The position numbers and the translations under genes were made by a program. Below are positions 8,571-17,342 of a stretch of 64,000 bases of DNA, piece by piece. This stretch comes from Bradyrhizobium erythrophlei (lineage in GTDB: Bacteria > Pseudomonadota > Alphaproteobacteria > Rhizobiales > Xanthobacteraceae). Location of the stretch: positions 5,162,501 through 5,226,500 of the forward strand of contig NZ_LT670849.1 of the NCBI RefSeq assembly GCF_900142985.1. The letters run 5' to 3'. Positions within the stretch are counted from its first letter, which is position 1. Every line of letters begins with the position of its first letter. The notes below the pieces were generated by a model that had not been told where the DNA came from, ran no database searches, and saw only the letters and a program-made list of their open reading frames with translations.

Positions 8571-11516
8571 TTAGATGTGAGAGGAGGGTCGTTGGTTGGA
8601 AAGGCTCATCGCCAGCGCACGGGCGACGTGAATGGCTGATCGTTCGGTGCCGTCCTTGATCTGATGGCGGCAGGAAGTGCCGTCGGCGATCACGAGCGTA
8701 TTCGCACCGGCGCGGCGCACGGCGGGCAACAGTGAGAGTTCGGCCATCTCGATCGAGGTGTCGTAGGTGTCGCTGCCATAGCCGAACGCGCCGGCCATGC
8801 CGCAGCAACTGGACTCGATCGTCTCGACCTTCAGATCCGGAATCAGCCGCAGCGCCTGTTCGACCGGCTTGAACGCGCCAAAGGATTTCTGGTGGCAATG
8901 GCCGTGCACCACCGCTTTCTCGGCGATCGGTTTCAGCGGCAGCGAAAGATGCCCGGTGGCCGCCTCGCGCACCAGGAATTCCTCGAACAACAGAGCGTGC
9001 GCGCTGACGGCCTTCGCCGTTTCGTCGGAGCGTAGCGACAGGAGTTCATCGCGCAGCGTCAGAAGGCAACTCGGCTCGAGGCCGACGATCGGCACGCCGC
9101 GGGCGGCAAAGGGGGCATAGGTCTCAACCAGTCGGTCGAGCTCGGCGCGGGCATGGTCGACCAGTCCGGCGGAAAGGAACGTGCGGCCGCAGCACAAGGG
9201 CCGGCCGCCGCCGGTAGGCTTGGGAACATGGACGCGATATCCGCCTGCGATCAGCACCTGCAAGGCCGCGTCGAGATTTTCGCGTTCGTAAGTGCGATTG
9301 AAGGTGTCGCCGAACAATACGACCTCGCGGCCGTCTGCGGGGCCGAATATTTCGCCTTGCGGATCGAAGACGTCGCGCCGCCATGCGGGCAATGCGCGCT
9401 TGGCGCTGATCCCGGCGACCCGCTCGAACAGCGCGCGCAGGAGCTTGCTCTTGTTGCGCCAGTTGGCGAGCGGAGCGAGCTTCGAGAACAGCGGCGCATA
9501 GTGCGGGAGAAAACCCACCAACCGATCGCGCAAGGAGAGGCCGTGTTTGGCGCGGCGCGCGGACAGTACTTCGATCTTCATCTTGGCCATGTCGACGCCG
9601 GTCGGGCATTCATGACGGCAGGCCTTGCAGGACACGCAGAGTTTCATCGTGTCCATCATCGCATCGGACGAAAGCGCGTCCGGTCCGAGCTGGCCGGAGA
9701 TCGCAAGCCGCAGCGTGTTGGCGCGGCCGCGCGTGACATCCTTTTCGTTGCGCGTGGCGCGATAGGACGGGCACATCACGCCGCCTTCGAGCTTGCGGCA
9801 GGCGCCGTTGTTGTTGCACATCTCGACCGCGCCCTGGAAACCGCCGCCGGAGCCGGGATAGGCCGACCAGTCGAGCTCGGTCTTGAAATCTCGGACAGCG
9901 TAGCCCGGCGTGTAACGGAACAGGGAGCGGTCGTCCATTTTCGGCGGATCGACGATCTTGCCGGGATTGAGCACGTGGCCGGGATCGAAACGCTCTTTGA
10001 CTTCCCTGAAGTCGGCGATGATGCGCGGGCCAAACATGCTCTCGTGAAATTCCGAACGCACGAGGCCGTCGCCGTGCTCACCGGAATGCGAACCCTTGTA
10101 TTCCCGCACCATCGCGAAGGCTTCCTCGGCGATGGCGCGCATCGCCTTGACGTCCTTCTCGAGCTTCAGGTTCAGCACCGGGCGGACATGCAGGCAGCCT
10201 TCGCTCGCATGCGCATACATGGTGCCGCGGGTCCCGTGCTTGGCGAACACTTTATTGAGCCGGTCGGTGTAGTCGGCGAGGTGGGGCAGGGGCACCGCGC
10301 AGTCCTCGACGAACGAAACCGGCTTGCCCTCCTGCTTCATCGACATCATGACGTTGAGGCCGGAGGTGCGGAAATCGGCGATCGCGGTCTGCACGGCCGG
10401 CTCGACCACGTCGACCACGCCGCCCCATTTGCGCTTGTCGTTGTTCCAGTCGAAACCGAGATCGCCCATCAGCTCGGAGAGCTGTTTCAGCTTCTGAAAG
10501 TTTTGCGGCTGGTCTTCCTCGGCGAATTCGACGATCAGAAGCGCGTCGGGATCGCCCTTGACCGTGGCCTCGATCACGGGGCGGAACATCGCGATATCGC
10601 GCCCGAGCGCGATCATGGTGCGGTCGACAAGCTCCACCGCAATGGGGCGCAGCTTGACGAGGTGCTGCGCGGCGTCCATCGCCTCGTAGAAGCTGCCGAA
10701 GTGGCAGACGCCGAGCACCTTGTTTTTGATGACAGGCCACAGCTTCAGTTCGACCCGCGTGGTGAAGGCGAGCGTGCCTTCCGAGCCGACCAGAATATGC
10801 GCCATGTTGTTGGCGGCGTTGCGCGGGACGAGCGCGTCGAGATTGTAGCCGCCGACGCGGCGCTGCACTTTGGGAAACTTGTCGGCAACTTCCGCAGCCT
10901 CGCGGCTACCTAGAGCCAGCATGTCGCGGAACAGCGCGGACGATTTGTCATTCGCTTGCCCAAGGTCGCGCGACACCTCGCCGAAGTGCATCAGCGTGCC
11001 GTCGGCCAAGGCCGCATCCATCGACAGCGTGTTGTCGCGCATGGTGCCGTAGCGCAGCGAGCGCCCGCCGCAGGAATTGTTGCCGGCCATGCCCCCGATG
11101 GTGGCGCGCGAGGCGGTCGAGACATCGACCGGAAACCACAGGCCGTGCTTCTTCAGTTGGCGGTTGAGGTCGTCGAGCACGATGCCGGGTTCGACCACGC
11201 AAGTTTTGTTTTCGACGTCGAGCGAGATGAGTTTGTTCAGGTGCTTGGAGAGATCGATGACGATGCCGTCATTGATGGTCTGGCCGCATTGCGAGGTGCC
11301 GCCGCCGCGCGGGGTGACTTTCCGCCCGGCGTCGCGGGCAATCGCGAGCGCCCTTAAGCCCTCGTCGATGGTGCGGGGGACCACGACCCCCGCGGGCACG
11401 ATCTGGTAGAACGAGGCGTCGGTGGCATAACGGCCGCGGTTGAAGGAATCGAACAAGACGTCGCCCGTGATCTCGCGCGACAGCCTGTCCTTCAAGCTCA
11501 AGTCCGTGTCCGTCAT
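8571..11516 (-). CDS. FAD-linked oxidase/Fe-S dehydrogenase fusion (D-2-hydroxyacid type)
   Basis: A 981-residue fusion of an FAD-binding PCMH domain (PRGGGTSQCGQTINDG near residue 70), an FAD-oxidase C-terminal domain, a ferredoxin-like domain and two CCG domains (CCGRTFLS near 770, CCGMAGAFGYG near 905). The ferredoxin-like domain carries CNNNGACRK and CVSCKACRHECPTG near 625-640. This is the YdiJ/D-lactate dehydrogenase architecture, oxidising D-2-hydroxyacids (D-lactate, D-2-hydroxyglutarate, possibly glycolate) and passing electrons to the quinone pool. The GlcG-like neighbour and glyoxylate aminotransferases point to glycolate or D-2-hydroxyacid use, but the substrate is not fixed by sequence. 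A GntR-type inverted repeat lies 63 bases before the start. Confidence 0.85.
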   Translation of the reverse strand: MTDTDLSLKDRLSREITGDVLFDSFNRGRYATDASFYQIVPAGVVVPRTIDEGLRALAIARDAGRKVTPRGGGTSQCGQTINDGIVIDLSKHLNKLISLDVENKTCVVEPGIVLDDLNRQLKKHGLWFPVDVSTASRATIGGMAGNNSCGGRSLRYGTMRDNTLSMDAALADGTLMHFGEVSRDLGQANDKSSALFRDMLALGSREAAEVADKFPKVQRRVGGYNLDALVPRNAANNMAHILVGSEGTLAFTTRVELKLWPVIKNKVLGVCHFGSFYEAMDAAQHLVKLRPIAVELVDRTMIALGRDIAMFRPVIEATVKGDPDALLIVEFAEEDQPQNFQKLKQLSELMGDLGFDWNNDKRKWGGVVDVVEPAVQTAIADFRTSGLNVMMSMKQEGKPVSFVEDCAVPLPHLADYTDRLNKVFAKHGTRGTMYAHASEGCLHVRPVLNLKLEKDVKAMRAIAEEAFAMVREYKGSHSGEHGDGLVRSEFHESMFGPRIIADFREVKERFDPGHVLNPGKIVDPPKMDDRSLFRYTPGYAVRDFKTELDWSAYPGSGGGFQGAVEMCNNNGACRKLEGGVMCPSYRATRNEKDVTRGRANTLRLAISGQLGPDALSSDAMMDTMKLCVSCKACRHECPTGVDMAKMKIEVLSARRAKHGLSLRDRLVGFLPHYAPLFSKLAPLANWRNKSKLLRALFERVAGISAKRALPAWRRDVFDPQGEIFGPADGREVVLFGDTFNRTYERENLDAALQVLIAGGYRVHVPKPTGGGRPLCCGRTFLSAGLVDHARAELDRLVETYAPFAARGVPIVGLEPSCLLTLRDELLSLRSDETAKAVSAHALLFEEFLVREAATGHLSLPLKPIAEKAVVHGHCHQKSFGAFKPVEQALRLIPDLKVETIESSCCGMAGAFGYGSDTYDTSIEMAELSLLPAVRRAGANTLVIADGTSCRHQIKDGTERSAIHVARALAMSLSNQRPSSHI

Positions 11517-11578
11517 CCCGTCCCCGTTTCGCCCAAAGGCGATCTGCCTTTGCCTACCTCAAGGCAACCTCGAAGGCA

Positions 11579-11594
11579 ATTTTGAATGCAAAAT
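11579..11594. promoter_or_regulatory. GntR-type operator before the dehydrogenase gene
   Basis: ATTTTG-AATG-CAAAAT is a perfect inverted repeat with six-base arms and a four-base centre, 63 bases upstream of the dehydrogenase start and 30 bases beyond the end of the GntR gene. The core TTGAATGCAA recurs exactly before the first aminotransferase (12429-12438). TTG-N4-CAA is a typical site shape for FadR/VanR-type GntR regulators, so the adjacent GntR protein is the likely binder. Confidence 0.6.
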
Positions 11595-11623
11595 GTGGCT
11601 TTTCCGGCCTCGCCCGCAGGCGA

Positions 11624-12352
11624 TCAGGCCGGTTCGGACGTTGTATCCGCACCAGCCTTGAGGTGTTCGACCGCGGCGGTGCGCTTGTTGCGCAGATGCT
11701 TGAACAGGATGTCCGAGAGTTCGTTGCCGGCGCGGCGGCGCAACGCTTCCAGGATCGTCTCGTGCTCACGCATGGCCTCGCCCCAGCGCTCGCGCTTGCG
11801 GGCGAAGTTGGCGGAATAACGCACGCGGCGAATGCGCCCGGCGAAATTCGCGTAAGCGGCCTTCAGCGTGCCGTTGCGAGAGGCTTCCACGATCTTCTGA
11901 TGGATCAGCTGGTTGACGTGGAAATAGCCGTGCATGTCGCGGTGCAGGTAAAAGCCGTACATTTCGTAGTGCAGCCGCTCGATTTCGGCGATTTCCGCAT
12001 CCGTGATGTTTTCGCAAGCCAAGCGGCCCGCAAGGCCTTCAAGTCCGCCCATGACGTCGAACAGTTCGCCGAGATCCTGTTCGCTCAACGCACGCACCCG
12101 CGCGCCGCGGTTGGGCAGCAGTTCGACCAGCCCTTCGGCCGCCAGGACCTTGAGCGCTTCCCGCAAGGGCGTGCGGGAGATACCGAGCATCTCGCACAAC
12201 TGCCGCTCGGGAACGCGTCCGCCGTCCGGGATGTTACCCTCGACGATATGGTCGCGCAGCTTGCTAAGGATCTCGTCGTGCAGGGATGGCTCTTCCCGCG
12301 TGCTTTCGCCGAGCGCCAGCGCCGCGGTGTCATCTGGAATCATCGGTTTCAT
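11624..12352 (-). CDS. GntR family transcriptional regulator (FCD type)
   Basis: A regulator of about 242 residues. An N-terminal winged helix contains VPERQLCEMLGISRTPLREALKVLAAEGLVELL in broken form (recognition helix around SRTPLREAL). A C-terminal all-helical FCD ligand domain carries the family metal-site histidines (NQLIHQKI, MREHETIL). It lies between the dehydrogenase and the divergent aminotransferase-MFS operon and probably controls both. Starts at 12364 or 12403 are possible; 12352 is chosen as the last Met before the conserved part. The ligand is probably a small organic acid. Confidence 0.82.
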   Translation of the reverse strand: MKPMIPDDTAALALGESTREEPSLHDEILSKLRDHIVEGNIPDGGRVPERQLCEMLGISRTPLREALKVLAAEGLVELLPNRGARVRALSEQDLGELFDVMGGLEGLAGRLACENITDAEIAEIERLHYEMYGFYLHRDMHGYFHVNQLIHQKIVEASRNGTLKAAYANFAGRIRRVRYSANFARKRERWGEAMREHETILEALRRRAGNELSDILFKHLRNKRTAAVEHLKAGADTTSEPA

Positions 12353-12395
12353 GGTTCCAAACATACGTGAGGTGAGGGGCTGCCGTCGACCCCAT

Positions 12396-12439
12396 TTGAA
12401 CACAATTTAGAACTTGATGCTCTCAAAATTGAATGCAAT
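12396..12439. promoter_or_regulatory. Divergent regulatory region with two GntR-like sites
   Basis: The gap between the GntR gene and the first aminotransferase holds TTGAACACAA at 12396-12405 and ATTGAATGCAAT at 12428-12439. Both have TTG-N4-CAA arms; the second shares a ten-base core with the site at 11579-11594. A possible promoter for the aminotransferase is TTGATG at 12414 with CAATAT at 12436, which would put the second site over the -10 box and fits repression. The promoter reading is weaker than the operator reading. Confidence 0.5.
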
Positions 12440-12466
12440 ATGGGGGTTCAAGCGGAGGAAAACACC

Positions 12467-13675
12467 ATGAGCAAGCAGCAAGGACGCCATTTCCTGAACA
12501 TTCCGGGCCCGAGCCCCGTTCCGGACCGCGTGCTTCGCGCCATGGACATGCCGGTCATCGACCACCGCAGCGCCGAGTTCGCCGAACTCGGCAAGCAGGT
12601 GTTCGAGGGCTGCCAGAAGATCTTCAAGACCAAGGGTCCGGTGATCGTGTTTCCATCCTCCGGCACAGGCGCCTGGGAAGCGGCGATCGTCAACACGCTG
12701 TCGCCCGGCGACAAGGTGCTGATGGTCGAGACCGGCCATTTCGCCACGCTCTGGCAGCAGATGGCGAAGCGCTGGGGCCTCGATGTCGAATTCCTCCCCG
12801 GCGACTGGCGTCATGGCGCGAGCCCCACCGAGATCGAGGAGAAGCTGAGGGGCGACAAGTCGCACGCCATCAAGGCGGTGATGGTGGTCCATAACGAAAC
12901 ATCCACCGGCGTGACCAGCCGGGTCGGCGAGATCCGCGCCGCCCTGGACCGGGTCGACCATCCGGCGCTGCTCCTGGTCGATACGATTTCCTCGCTCGGC
13001 TCGGTCGACTTCAAGCACGATGAGTGGAAGGTCGACGTCACCGTGAGCTGCTCCCAGAAGGGTTTCATGCTGCCGCCGGGGCTCGGCTTCAACGCGGTCT
13101 CGGACAAGGCGCGCGCCGCTTCCAAGACCAACAAGATGCCGCGCTCCTATTGGGATTGGGAGGAGATGCTCAAGCCGAACGCCAACGGCTTCTTCCCCTA
13201 TACGCCGGCGACCAATCTGCTCTACGGGTTGAAGGAAGCAATTAGCATGATGCTCGAGGAAGGCCTCGATAACGTCTTCGCCCGCCACAAGCGCCTAGCG
13301 GCGGCGACCCGCGCCGCGGTCACCCACTGGGGACTTGAAGTGCTGTGTCAGGAGCCCGAGGAATATTCGCCGGTCTTGACCGCCGTGCTGATGCCGCCCG
13401 GGCATAACGCCGACGAATTCCGTAAAGTCACGCTCGAGAAGTACAACATCTCGCTCGGCTCGGGCCTCTCCAAGGTCGCCGGCAAGGTGTTCCGTATCGG
13501 CCATCTCGGCGAGTGCAATGAACTCACATTGCTCGGCGCGCTCTCCGGTGTCGAGATGGGGATGACGGCGGCCGGCGTGCCGCACCGCGCGGGCGGCGTC
13601 GATGCCGCGATGAAGTCGCTGGAAGACGCCGACAAGTCCAACGCACCGACCCATCTGAAGATGGTCAAGCCTTAA
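12467..13675 (+). CDS. Serine-glyoxylate-type class V aminotransferase, copy 1
   Basis: A 402-residue PLP enzyme of fold type I, close to serine-glyoxylate and alanine-glyoxylate aminotransferases. The N-terminal GRHFLNIPGPSPVPDRVLRAMD, the central SSGTGAWEAA phosphate-cup loop, the LLVDTISSLGS aspartate strand and the PLP lysine near residue 197 in SCSQKGFMLPPG are all present. The start is set by CGGAGGA upstream of ATG 12467. It is followed by an MFS permease and a paralog at 15235, so this operon probably feeds serine/glyoxylate interconversion. The amino donor is not determined by sequence. Confidence 0.85.
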   Translation: MSKQQGRHFLNIPGPSPVPDRVLRAMDMPVIDHRSAEFAELGKQVFEGCQKIFKTKGPVIVFPSSGTGAWEAAIVNTLSPGDKVLMVETGHFATLWQQMAKRWGLDVEFLPGDWRHGASPTEIEEKLRGDKSHAIKAVMVVHNETSTGVTSRVGEIRAALDRVDHPALLLVDTISSLGSVDFKHDEWKVDVTVSCSQKGFMLPPGLGFNAVSDKARAASKTNKMPRSYWDWEEMLKPNANGFFPYTPATNLLYGLKEAISMMLEEGLDNVFARHKRLAAATRAAVTHWGLEVLCQEPEEYSPVLTAVLMPPGHNADEFRKVTLEKYNISLGSGLSKVAGKVFRIGHLGECNELTLLGALSGVEMGMTAAGVPHRAGGVDAAMKSLEDADKSNAPTHLKMVKP

Positions 13676-13698
13676 GTCGGGATGGCGAAAGCTTGAGT

Positions 13699-13721
13699 TT
13701 GCCGCCATCAATTGGCGGCAA
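13699..13721 (+). terminator. Hairpin after aminotransferase copy 1
   Basis: The arms TTGCCGCCA and TGGCGGCAA flank the loop TCAAT, followed by TTTG. The nine-base stem is perfect and lies 24 bases after the stop codon. With a short T-run it may act as a partial terminator or a 3' processing structure, lowering expression of the downstream MFS gene relative to the aminotransferase. Confidence 0.5.
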
Positions 13722-13783
13722 TTTGTCCTGATCCATCAAAGACGTCAGAGCCAACGTAAAAGTTGCAGGGAAGGTTGAGCGCA

Positions 13784-15067
13784 ATGAGGCTTCCGTTGAA
13801 GGCGACCCATGTCGTGCTCGGCATGCTCTGCGTGATGTACTTCATCACCTATGTCGACCGGGTGAACATCGGAACGGCTGCGAGCGAGATCCAGAAGGAA
13901 CTGCATCTTTCGAATACCCAGCTCGGGCTGGTCTTCTCGGCCTTTGCCTATCCCTACCTCCTGTTCCAGGTGATCGGCGGCTGGGTCGGCGATCACTTCG
14001 GCCCGCGGCGGACGCTGTTCTGGTGTGGCCTGATCTGGGCGGCCTCGACGATCGCCACCGGCTTTGTCACTGGCCTTACGACGCTGTTCATCGCCCGCGT
14101 CGCGCTCGGCTTCGGCGAAGGCGCGACCTTCCCGACCGCGACCCGCGCAATGCAATACTGGACGCCGGCCGGCCGGCGCGGGTTTGCGCAAGGATTGACC
14201 CACGCCTTTGCGCGTCTGGGCAATGCGATCACCCCGCCTTTGATTGCGGCCCTGATGGCCTGGCTCACCTGGCGCGGCTCGTTCGTTCTGCTCGGCGTCG
14301 TCAGCCTGGTCTGGGGTCTGGTCTGGGTGCTCTATTTCCGCAACGACCCCAAGGACCACCCGTCGATCACGCCGGAGGAACTGGCCACCCTGCCGCCGCG
14401 CCCGTCCGGCCCCAAGCCGCAGGTGCCGTGGGGGCCGTTGGTGCAGCGGATGTGGCCGGTGACGCTGACCTACTTCTGCTACGGCTGGAGCCTGTGGCTC
14501 TATCTCAACTGGTTGCCGCTGTTCTTCAAGAACAGCTACCAGCTCGATATCAAGAACTCCGCGCTGTTTGCCTCCGGCGTGTTCTTGGCCGGCGTGGTCG
14601 GCGACAGCCTCGGCGGCATCCTGTCCGATGGCATTTTCAAGCGGACCGGGAACGTGCGCTTTGCCCGGCTGTCCGTGATCGTCGCCGGCTTCACCGGCGC
14701 ATTGCTGTCGCTGGCGCCGATCTTCTTCTTCCACGAGATTACGGTCGTGGCGCTATGTCTTTCCTCCGGCTTCTTCTTCATCGAAATCATCATCGGCCCG
14801 ATCTGGTCGGTGCCGATGGACATCGCGCCGAAATATTCCGGCACGGCCTCAGGCCTGATGAACACCGGTTCGGCCTTTGCCGCCATCGTCTCGCCGCTGG
14901 TGGCGGGCTATGTGATCGACGTCACCGGCAACTGGTATCTGCCCTTCATCATGTCGATCGGGCTGTTGTTGCTGGGCGGTTTCTGCGCCTTCCTGATGCA
15001 TCCCGAGACGCCGTTCGAGGACGGCGGGACCGAGGTCGGCGCAGGGCGACCGCAGCCGGCGGAGTGA
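13784..15067 (+). CDS. MFS transporter, anion:cation symporter type
   Basis: A 427-residue permease with about 12 membrane helices. The N-terminus (YFITYVDRVNIGTAASEIQKEL) and WVGDHFGPRRT, the MFS motif A in loop 2-3, match the ACS family, which carries organic anions such as hexuronates, glucarate, tartrate or phthalate. FGEGATFPTATRAM and FARLGNAITPPLIAALM in helices 4-5 are also typical. The ATG at 13784 is preferred to the TTG seven codons upstream. Placed between two glyoxylate-type aminotransferases, it probably imports a small carboxylate; the substrate is unknown. Confidence 0.82.
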   Translation: MRLPLKATHVVLGMLCVMYFITYVDRVNIGTAASEIQKELHLSNTQLGLVFSAFAYPYLLFQVIGGWVGDHFGPRRTLFWCGLIWAASTIATGFVTGLTTLFIARVALGFGEGATFPTATRAMQYWTPAGRRGFAQGLTHAFARLGNAITPPLIAALMAWLTWRGSFVLLGVVSLVWGLVWVLYFRNDPKDHPSITPEELATLPPRPSGPKPQVPWGPLVQRMWPVTLTYFCYGWSLWLYLNWLPLFFKNSYQLDIKNSALFASGVFLAGVVGDSLGGILSDGIFKRTGNVRFARLSVIVAGFTGALLSLAPIFFFHEITVVALCLSSGFFFIEIIIGPIWSVPMDIAPKYSGTASGLMNTGSAFAAIVSPLVAGYVIDVTGNWYLPFIMSIGLLLLGGFCAFLMHPETPFEDGGTEVGAGRPQPAE

Positions 15068-15234
15068 TAGGACGGTTTTTCCCCGTGGGAGCCGTTTCAG
15101 CGCTTGCTCTGGCCCCGTAAAGGGCCGGGTAGCCCTATACGTTCTTATGGATTGACGAAATGCCCCTCTCCGGGGGACAAGGCCTGCCAATAGTCGAGCG
15201 CTTGCGCTTTGGATTTCCCGGGAAGGACGCCCCC

Positions 15235-16434
15235 ATGGCCCTGCATACAGGACGGCATTTTCTTCAGATTCCAGGCCCTACCAATATACCGGACCGGGTC
15301 CTGCGTGCCATGGACCGGTCGGCGCTGGACCATCGCGGCCCGGAATTCGCCGAGTTCGGCTTTGCCGTGTTTTCGGGAATGCAGCGCATTTTCCGCACCA
15401 AGCAGCCCGTGATCATTTTCCCGTCCTCGGGCACCGGCGCCTGGGAGGCGGCCATCGTCAATACGCTGTCGCCCGGCGACAAGGTGCTGCTCGCCGAGAC
15501 CGGCCAGTTCGCGGTGCTGTGGAAGGGCATTGCCGAGAAGTTCAAGCTCGACCTCGAATTCCTGCCGACCGACTGGCGCCGCGGCGCCGACGTCGCCGAG
15601 ATCGAGGCGCGCCTGGCCTCCGACAAGTTGCACCAGATCAAGGCCGTGCTCGTCATCCATAACGAGACCTCGACTGGCTGCGTCACGCACCCATTGGAGG
15701 TTCGCAAGGCGCTCAACCGCACCAACCATCCGGCGCTGCTGATGGTCGACACCATCTCGGGCCTTGCCTCGATGGAATACGAGCACGACGCCTGGGGCAT
15801 CGACATTTCCGTCGGCGGCTCGCAGAAGGGCATGATGCTGCCGCCGGGCCTCTCCTTCAACGCGGTCTCCGAGAAGGCGCTCGCGATCTCGAAGGCCAAT
15901 ACGTCGCTGCGGTCCTATTGGGATTGGCACGACATGCTCGAGTTCAACAAGATCGGCACCTTTCCCTATACGCCCGCGATCAACCTGCTGTTCGCGCTGC
16001 GCGAGGCGATCGCGATGCTGGAGGAAGAAGGCCTCGAGAACGTGTTCGCCCGCCACAAGCGCCATGCGGCCGCGACCCGCGCTGCCGCCAAGGTCTGGGG
16101 CCTCGAACTCGTCTGTCTCGATCCGAACGCCTACTCGCCGTCGCTGACCGCGGTGATGACGCCGGAAGGCCACGATGCGGATGCGTTCCGTAAAGTCGTG
16201 CTGGACAACTTCGACATGTCGCTGGGCACGGGCCTCGGCAAGCTCAAGGGCAGGGCGTTCCGCATCGGCCATATCGGCCACTTCAACGATCTGATGCTGA
16301 TGGGAACGCTTGCGGGCGTCGAGATGGGCCTCGACCTTGCGAAGGTGCCGCATCGTGCCGGTGGCGTGCTGGCCGCCATGGACATCCTGAAGAACCGCGA
16401 CGTCGTCGCCATGCCGAAGGCGGCCGTGGCGTAA
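15235..16434 (+). CDS. Serine-glyoxylate-type class V aminotransferase, copy 2
   Basis: A 399-residue PLP enzyme, plainly a paralog of the gene at 12467 (shared RVLRAMD, SSGTGAWEAAIVNTLSPGDKVL, HRAGGV). The PLP lysine is near residue 197 in GGSQKGMMLPPG and the aspartate is in LMVDTISGLAS. The start is fixed by GGAAGGA eight bases before ATG 15235. It differs from copy 1 around the active-site entrance (DWHDMLEFNKIG versus DWEEMLKPNANG), so the two may prefer different donors or acceptors. A crotonase gene follows after 39 bases. Confidence 0.85.
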   Translation: MALHTGRHFLQIPGPTNIPDRVLRAMDRSALDHRGPEFAEFGFAVFSGMQRIFRTKQPVIIFPSSGTGAWEAAIVNTLSPGDKVLLAETGQFAVLWKGIAEKFKLDLEFLPTDWRRGADVAEIEARLASDKLHQIKAVLVIHNETSTGCVTHPLEVRKALNRTNHPALLMVDTISGLASMEYEHDAWGIDISVGGSQKGMMLPPGLSFNAVSEKALAISKANTSLRSYWDWHDMLEFNKIGTFPYTPAINLLFALREAIAMLEEEGLENVFARHKRHAAATRAAAKVWGLELVCLDPNAYSPSLTAVMTPEGHDADAFRKVVLDNFDMSLGTGLGKLKGRAFRIGHIGHFNDLMLMGTLAGVEMGLDLAKVPHRAGGVLAAMDILKNRDVVAMPKAAVA

Positions 16435-16473
16435 CGTCTGAAGTTTTCTCAACAAGAACAGAAAGAGCGCGAC

Positions 16474-17271
16474 ATGAACGCCCCCGTCACCGCGACCGAA
16501 GACCTGATCTACAAGGTCGAAGACGGCATCGCCCGGATGACTTTCAACCGTCCGCAGGCGCGCAATGCGCTGACCTTTGCGATGTACGAGCAGATGGCGG
16601 TGATCTGCGAGGCCATCAACGCCGATCGTTCGATCAAGGCGCTGATCATCACGGGCGCGGGCGACAAGGCATTTGCGTCAGGGACTGACATCTCGCAGTT
16701 CCGCGCCTTCAAGACCGCGCAGGACTCGCTTGATTACGAAGCGCGCATCGATCGCGTGCTTGGCACGCTGGAGCAGTGCCGCGTTCCGGTGATTGCGGCG
16801 ATCGCGGGCGCTTGCACCGGCGGCGGCGCGGGCATTGCCGCCTGCTGCGATATCCGCATCGGCACCGAAGCCACCAGGATCGGCTTCCCGATCGCGCGCA
16901 CGCTCGGCAATTGCCTGTCGATGTCGAACATCTCGCGCCTGGTTTCGCTGATCGGGCCGGCGCGCACCAAGGACCTGATCTTCAAGGCGCGCCTCGTCGA
17001 AGCGCCGGAAGCGCTGGCGCTCGGCCTGCTCAACGAGATCGTGCCCGACGTCGAAACGCTGCAACGCCGCGCCGACGAGACCGCCAAGCTCGTCGCCGGC
17101 CACGCGCCGATCACACTCGAAGTCACCAAGGAAGCCGTGCGCCGCATCCGCCGCACGCTCTCGCGCGACGAAGGCGAGGACCTGATCCTCAAGGCCTATA
17201 TGAGCGAGGATTTCCGCGAGGGCATGGACGCCTTCCTCAACAAGCGGGCGCCGAATTTTAAAGGCAAGTAA
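16474..17271 (+). CDS. Enoyl-CoA hydratase/isomerase (crotonase) family
   Basis: A 265-residue crotonase-fold protein with FNRPQARNAL, the first oxyanion segment KAFASGTDISQF and the second oxyanion segment IAGACTGGGAGIAACCDIRIG. The usual hydratase glutamate positions are not clear: where many hydratases have Glu, the segment FPIARTLGNCLSMSN appears. The reaction (hydration, isomerisation or hydrolysis of an acyl-CoA) is therefore open. It is the last gene of the plus-strand aminotransferase-MFS cluster and ends at a strong terminator. Confidence 0.8.
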   Translation: MNAPVTATEDLIYKVEDGIARMTFNRPQARNALTFAMYEQMAVICEAINADRSIKALIITGAGDKAFASGTDISQFRAFKTAQDSLDYEARIDRVLGTLEQCRVPVIAAIAGACTGGGAGIAACCDIRIGTEATRIGFPIARTLGNCLSMSNISRLVSLIGPARTKDLIFKARLVEAPEALALGLLNEIVPDVETLQRRADETAKLVAGHAPITLEVTKEAVRRIRRTLSRDEGEDLILKAYMSEDFREGMDAFLNKRAPNFKGK

Positions 17272-17292
17272 GCCGTAACCGTTCGCTCAACA

Positions 17293-17319
17293 AAAAGCCC
17301 GGCTCGATGCCGGGCTTTT
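17293..17319. terminator. Bidirectional intrinsic terminator
   Basis: The arms AAAAGCCCGGC and GCCGGGCTTTT enclose the loop TCGAT. The stem is perfect and has a T-run on both strands. It separates the convergent crotonase gene (plus) and porin gene (minus) and can stop transcription from both sides. Confidence 0.9.
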
Positions 17320-17342
17320 CAGTTTTCGGGAGGAGGAAAACG

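Noticed and set aside
9153..10913. A 586-codon open frame on the plus strand opposite the FAD/Fe-S dehydrogenase
   Set aside because: It mirrors the third-position GC bias of the dehydrogenase gene, its product is a His/Arg/Ala-rich sequence with no motif, and the minus-strand gene has complete FAD and Fe-S motifs.
12407..13288. A 293-codon minus-strand frame over aminotransferase copy 1
   Set aside because: It is an antisense shadow of a gene with a clear PLP site; a similar shadow covers copy 2 at 15145-16455.
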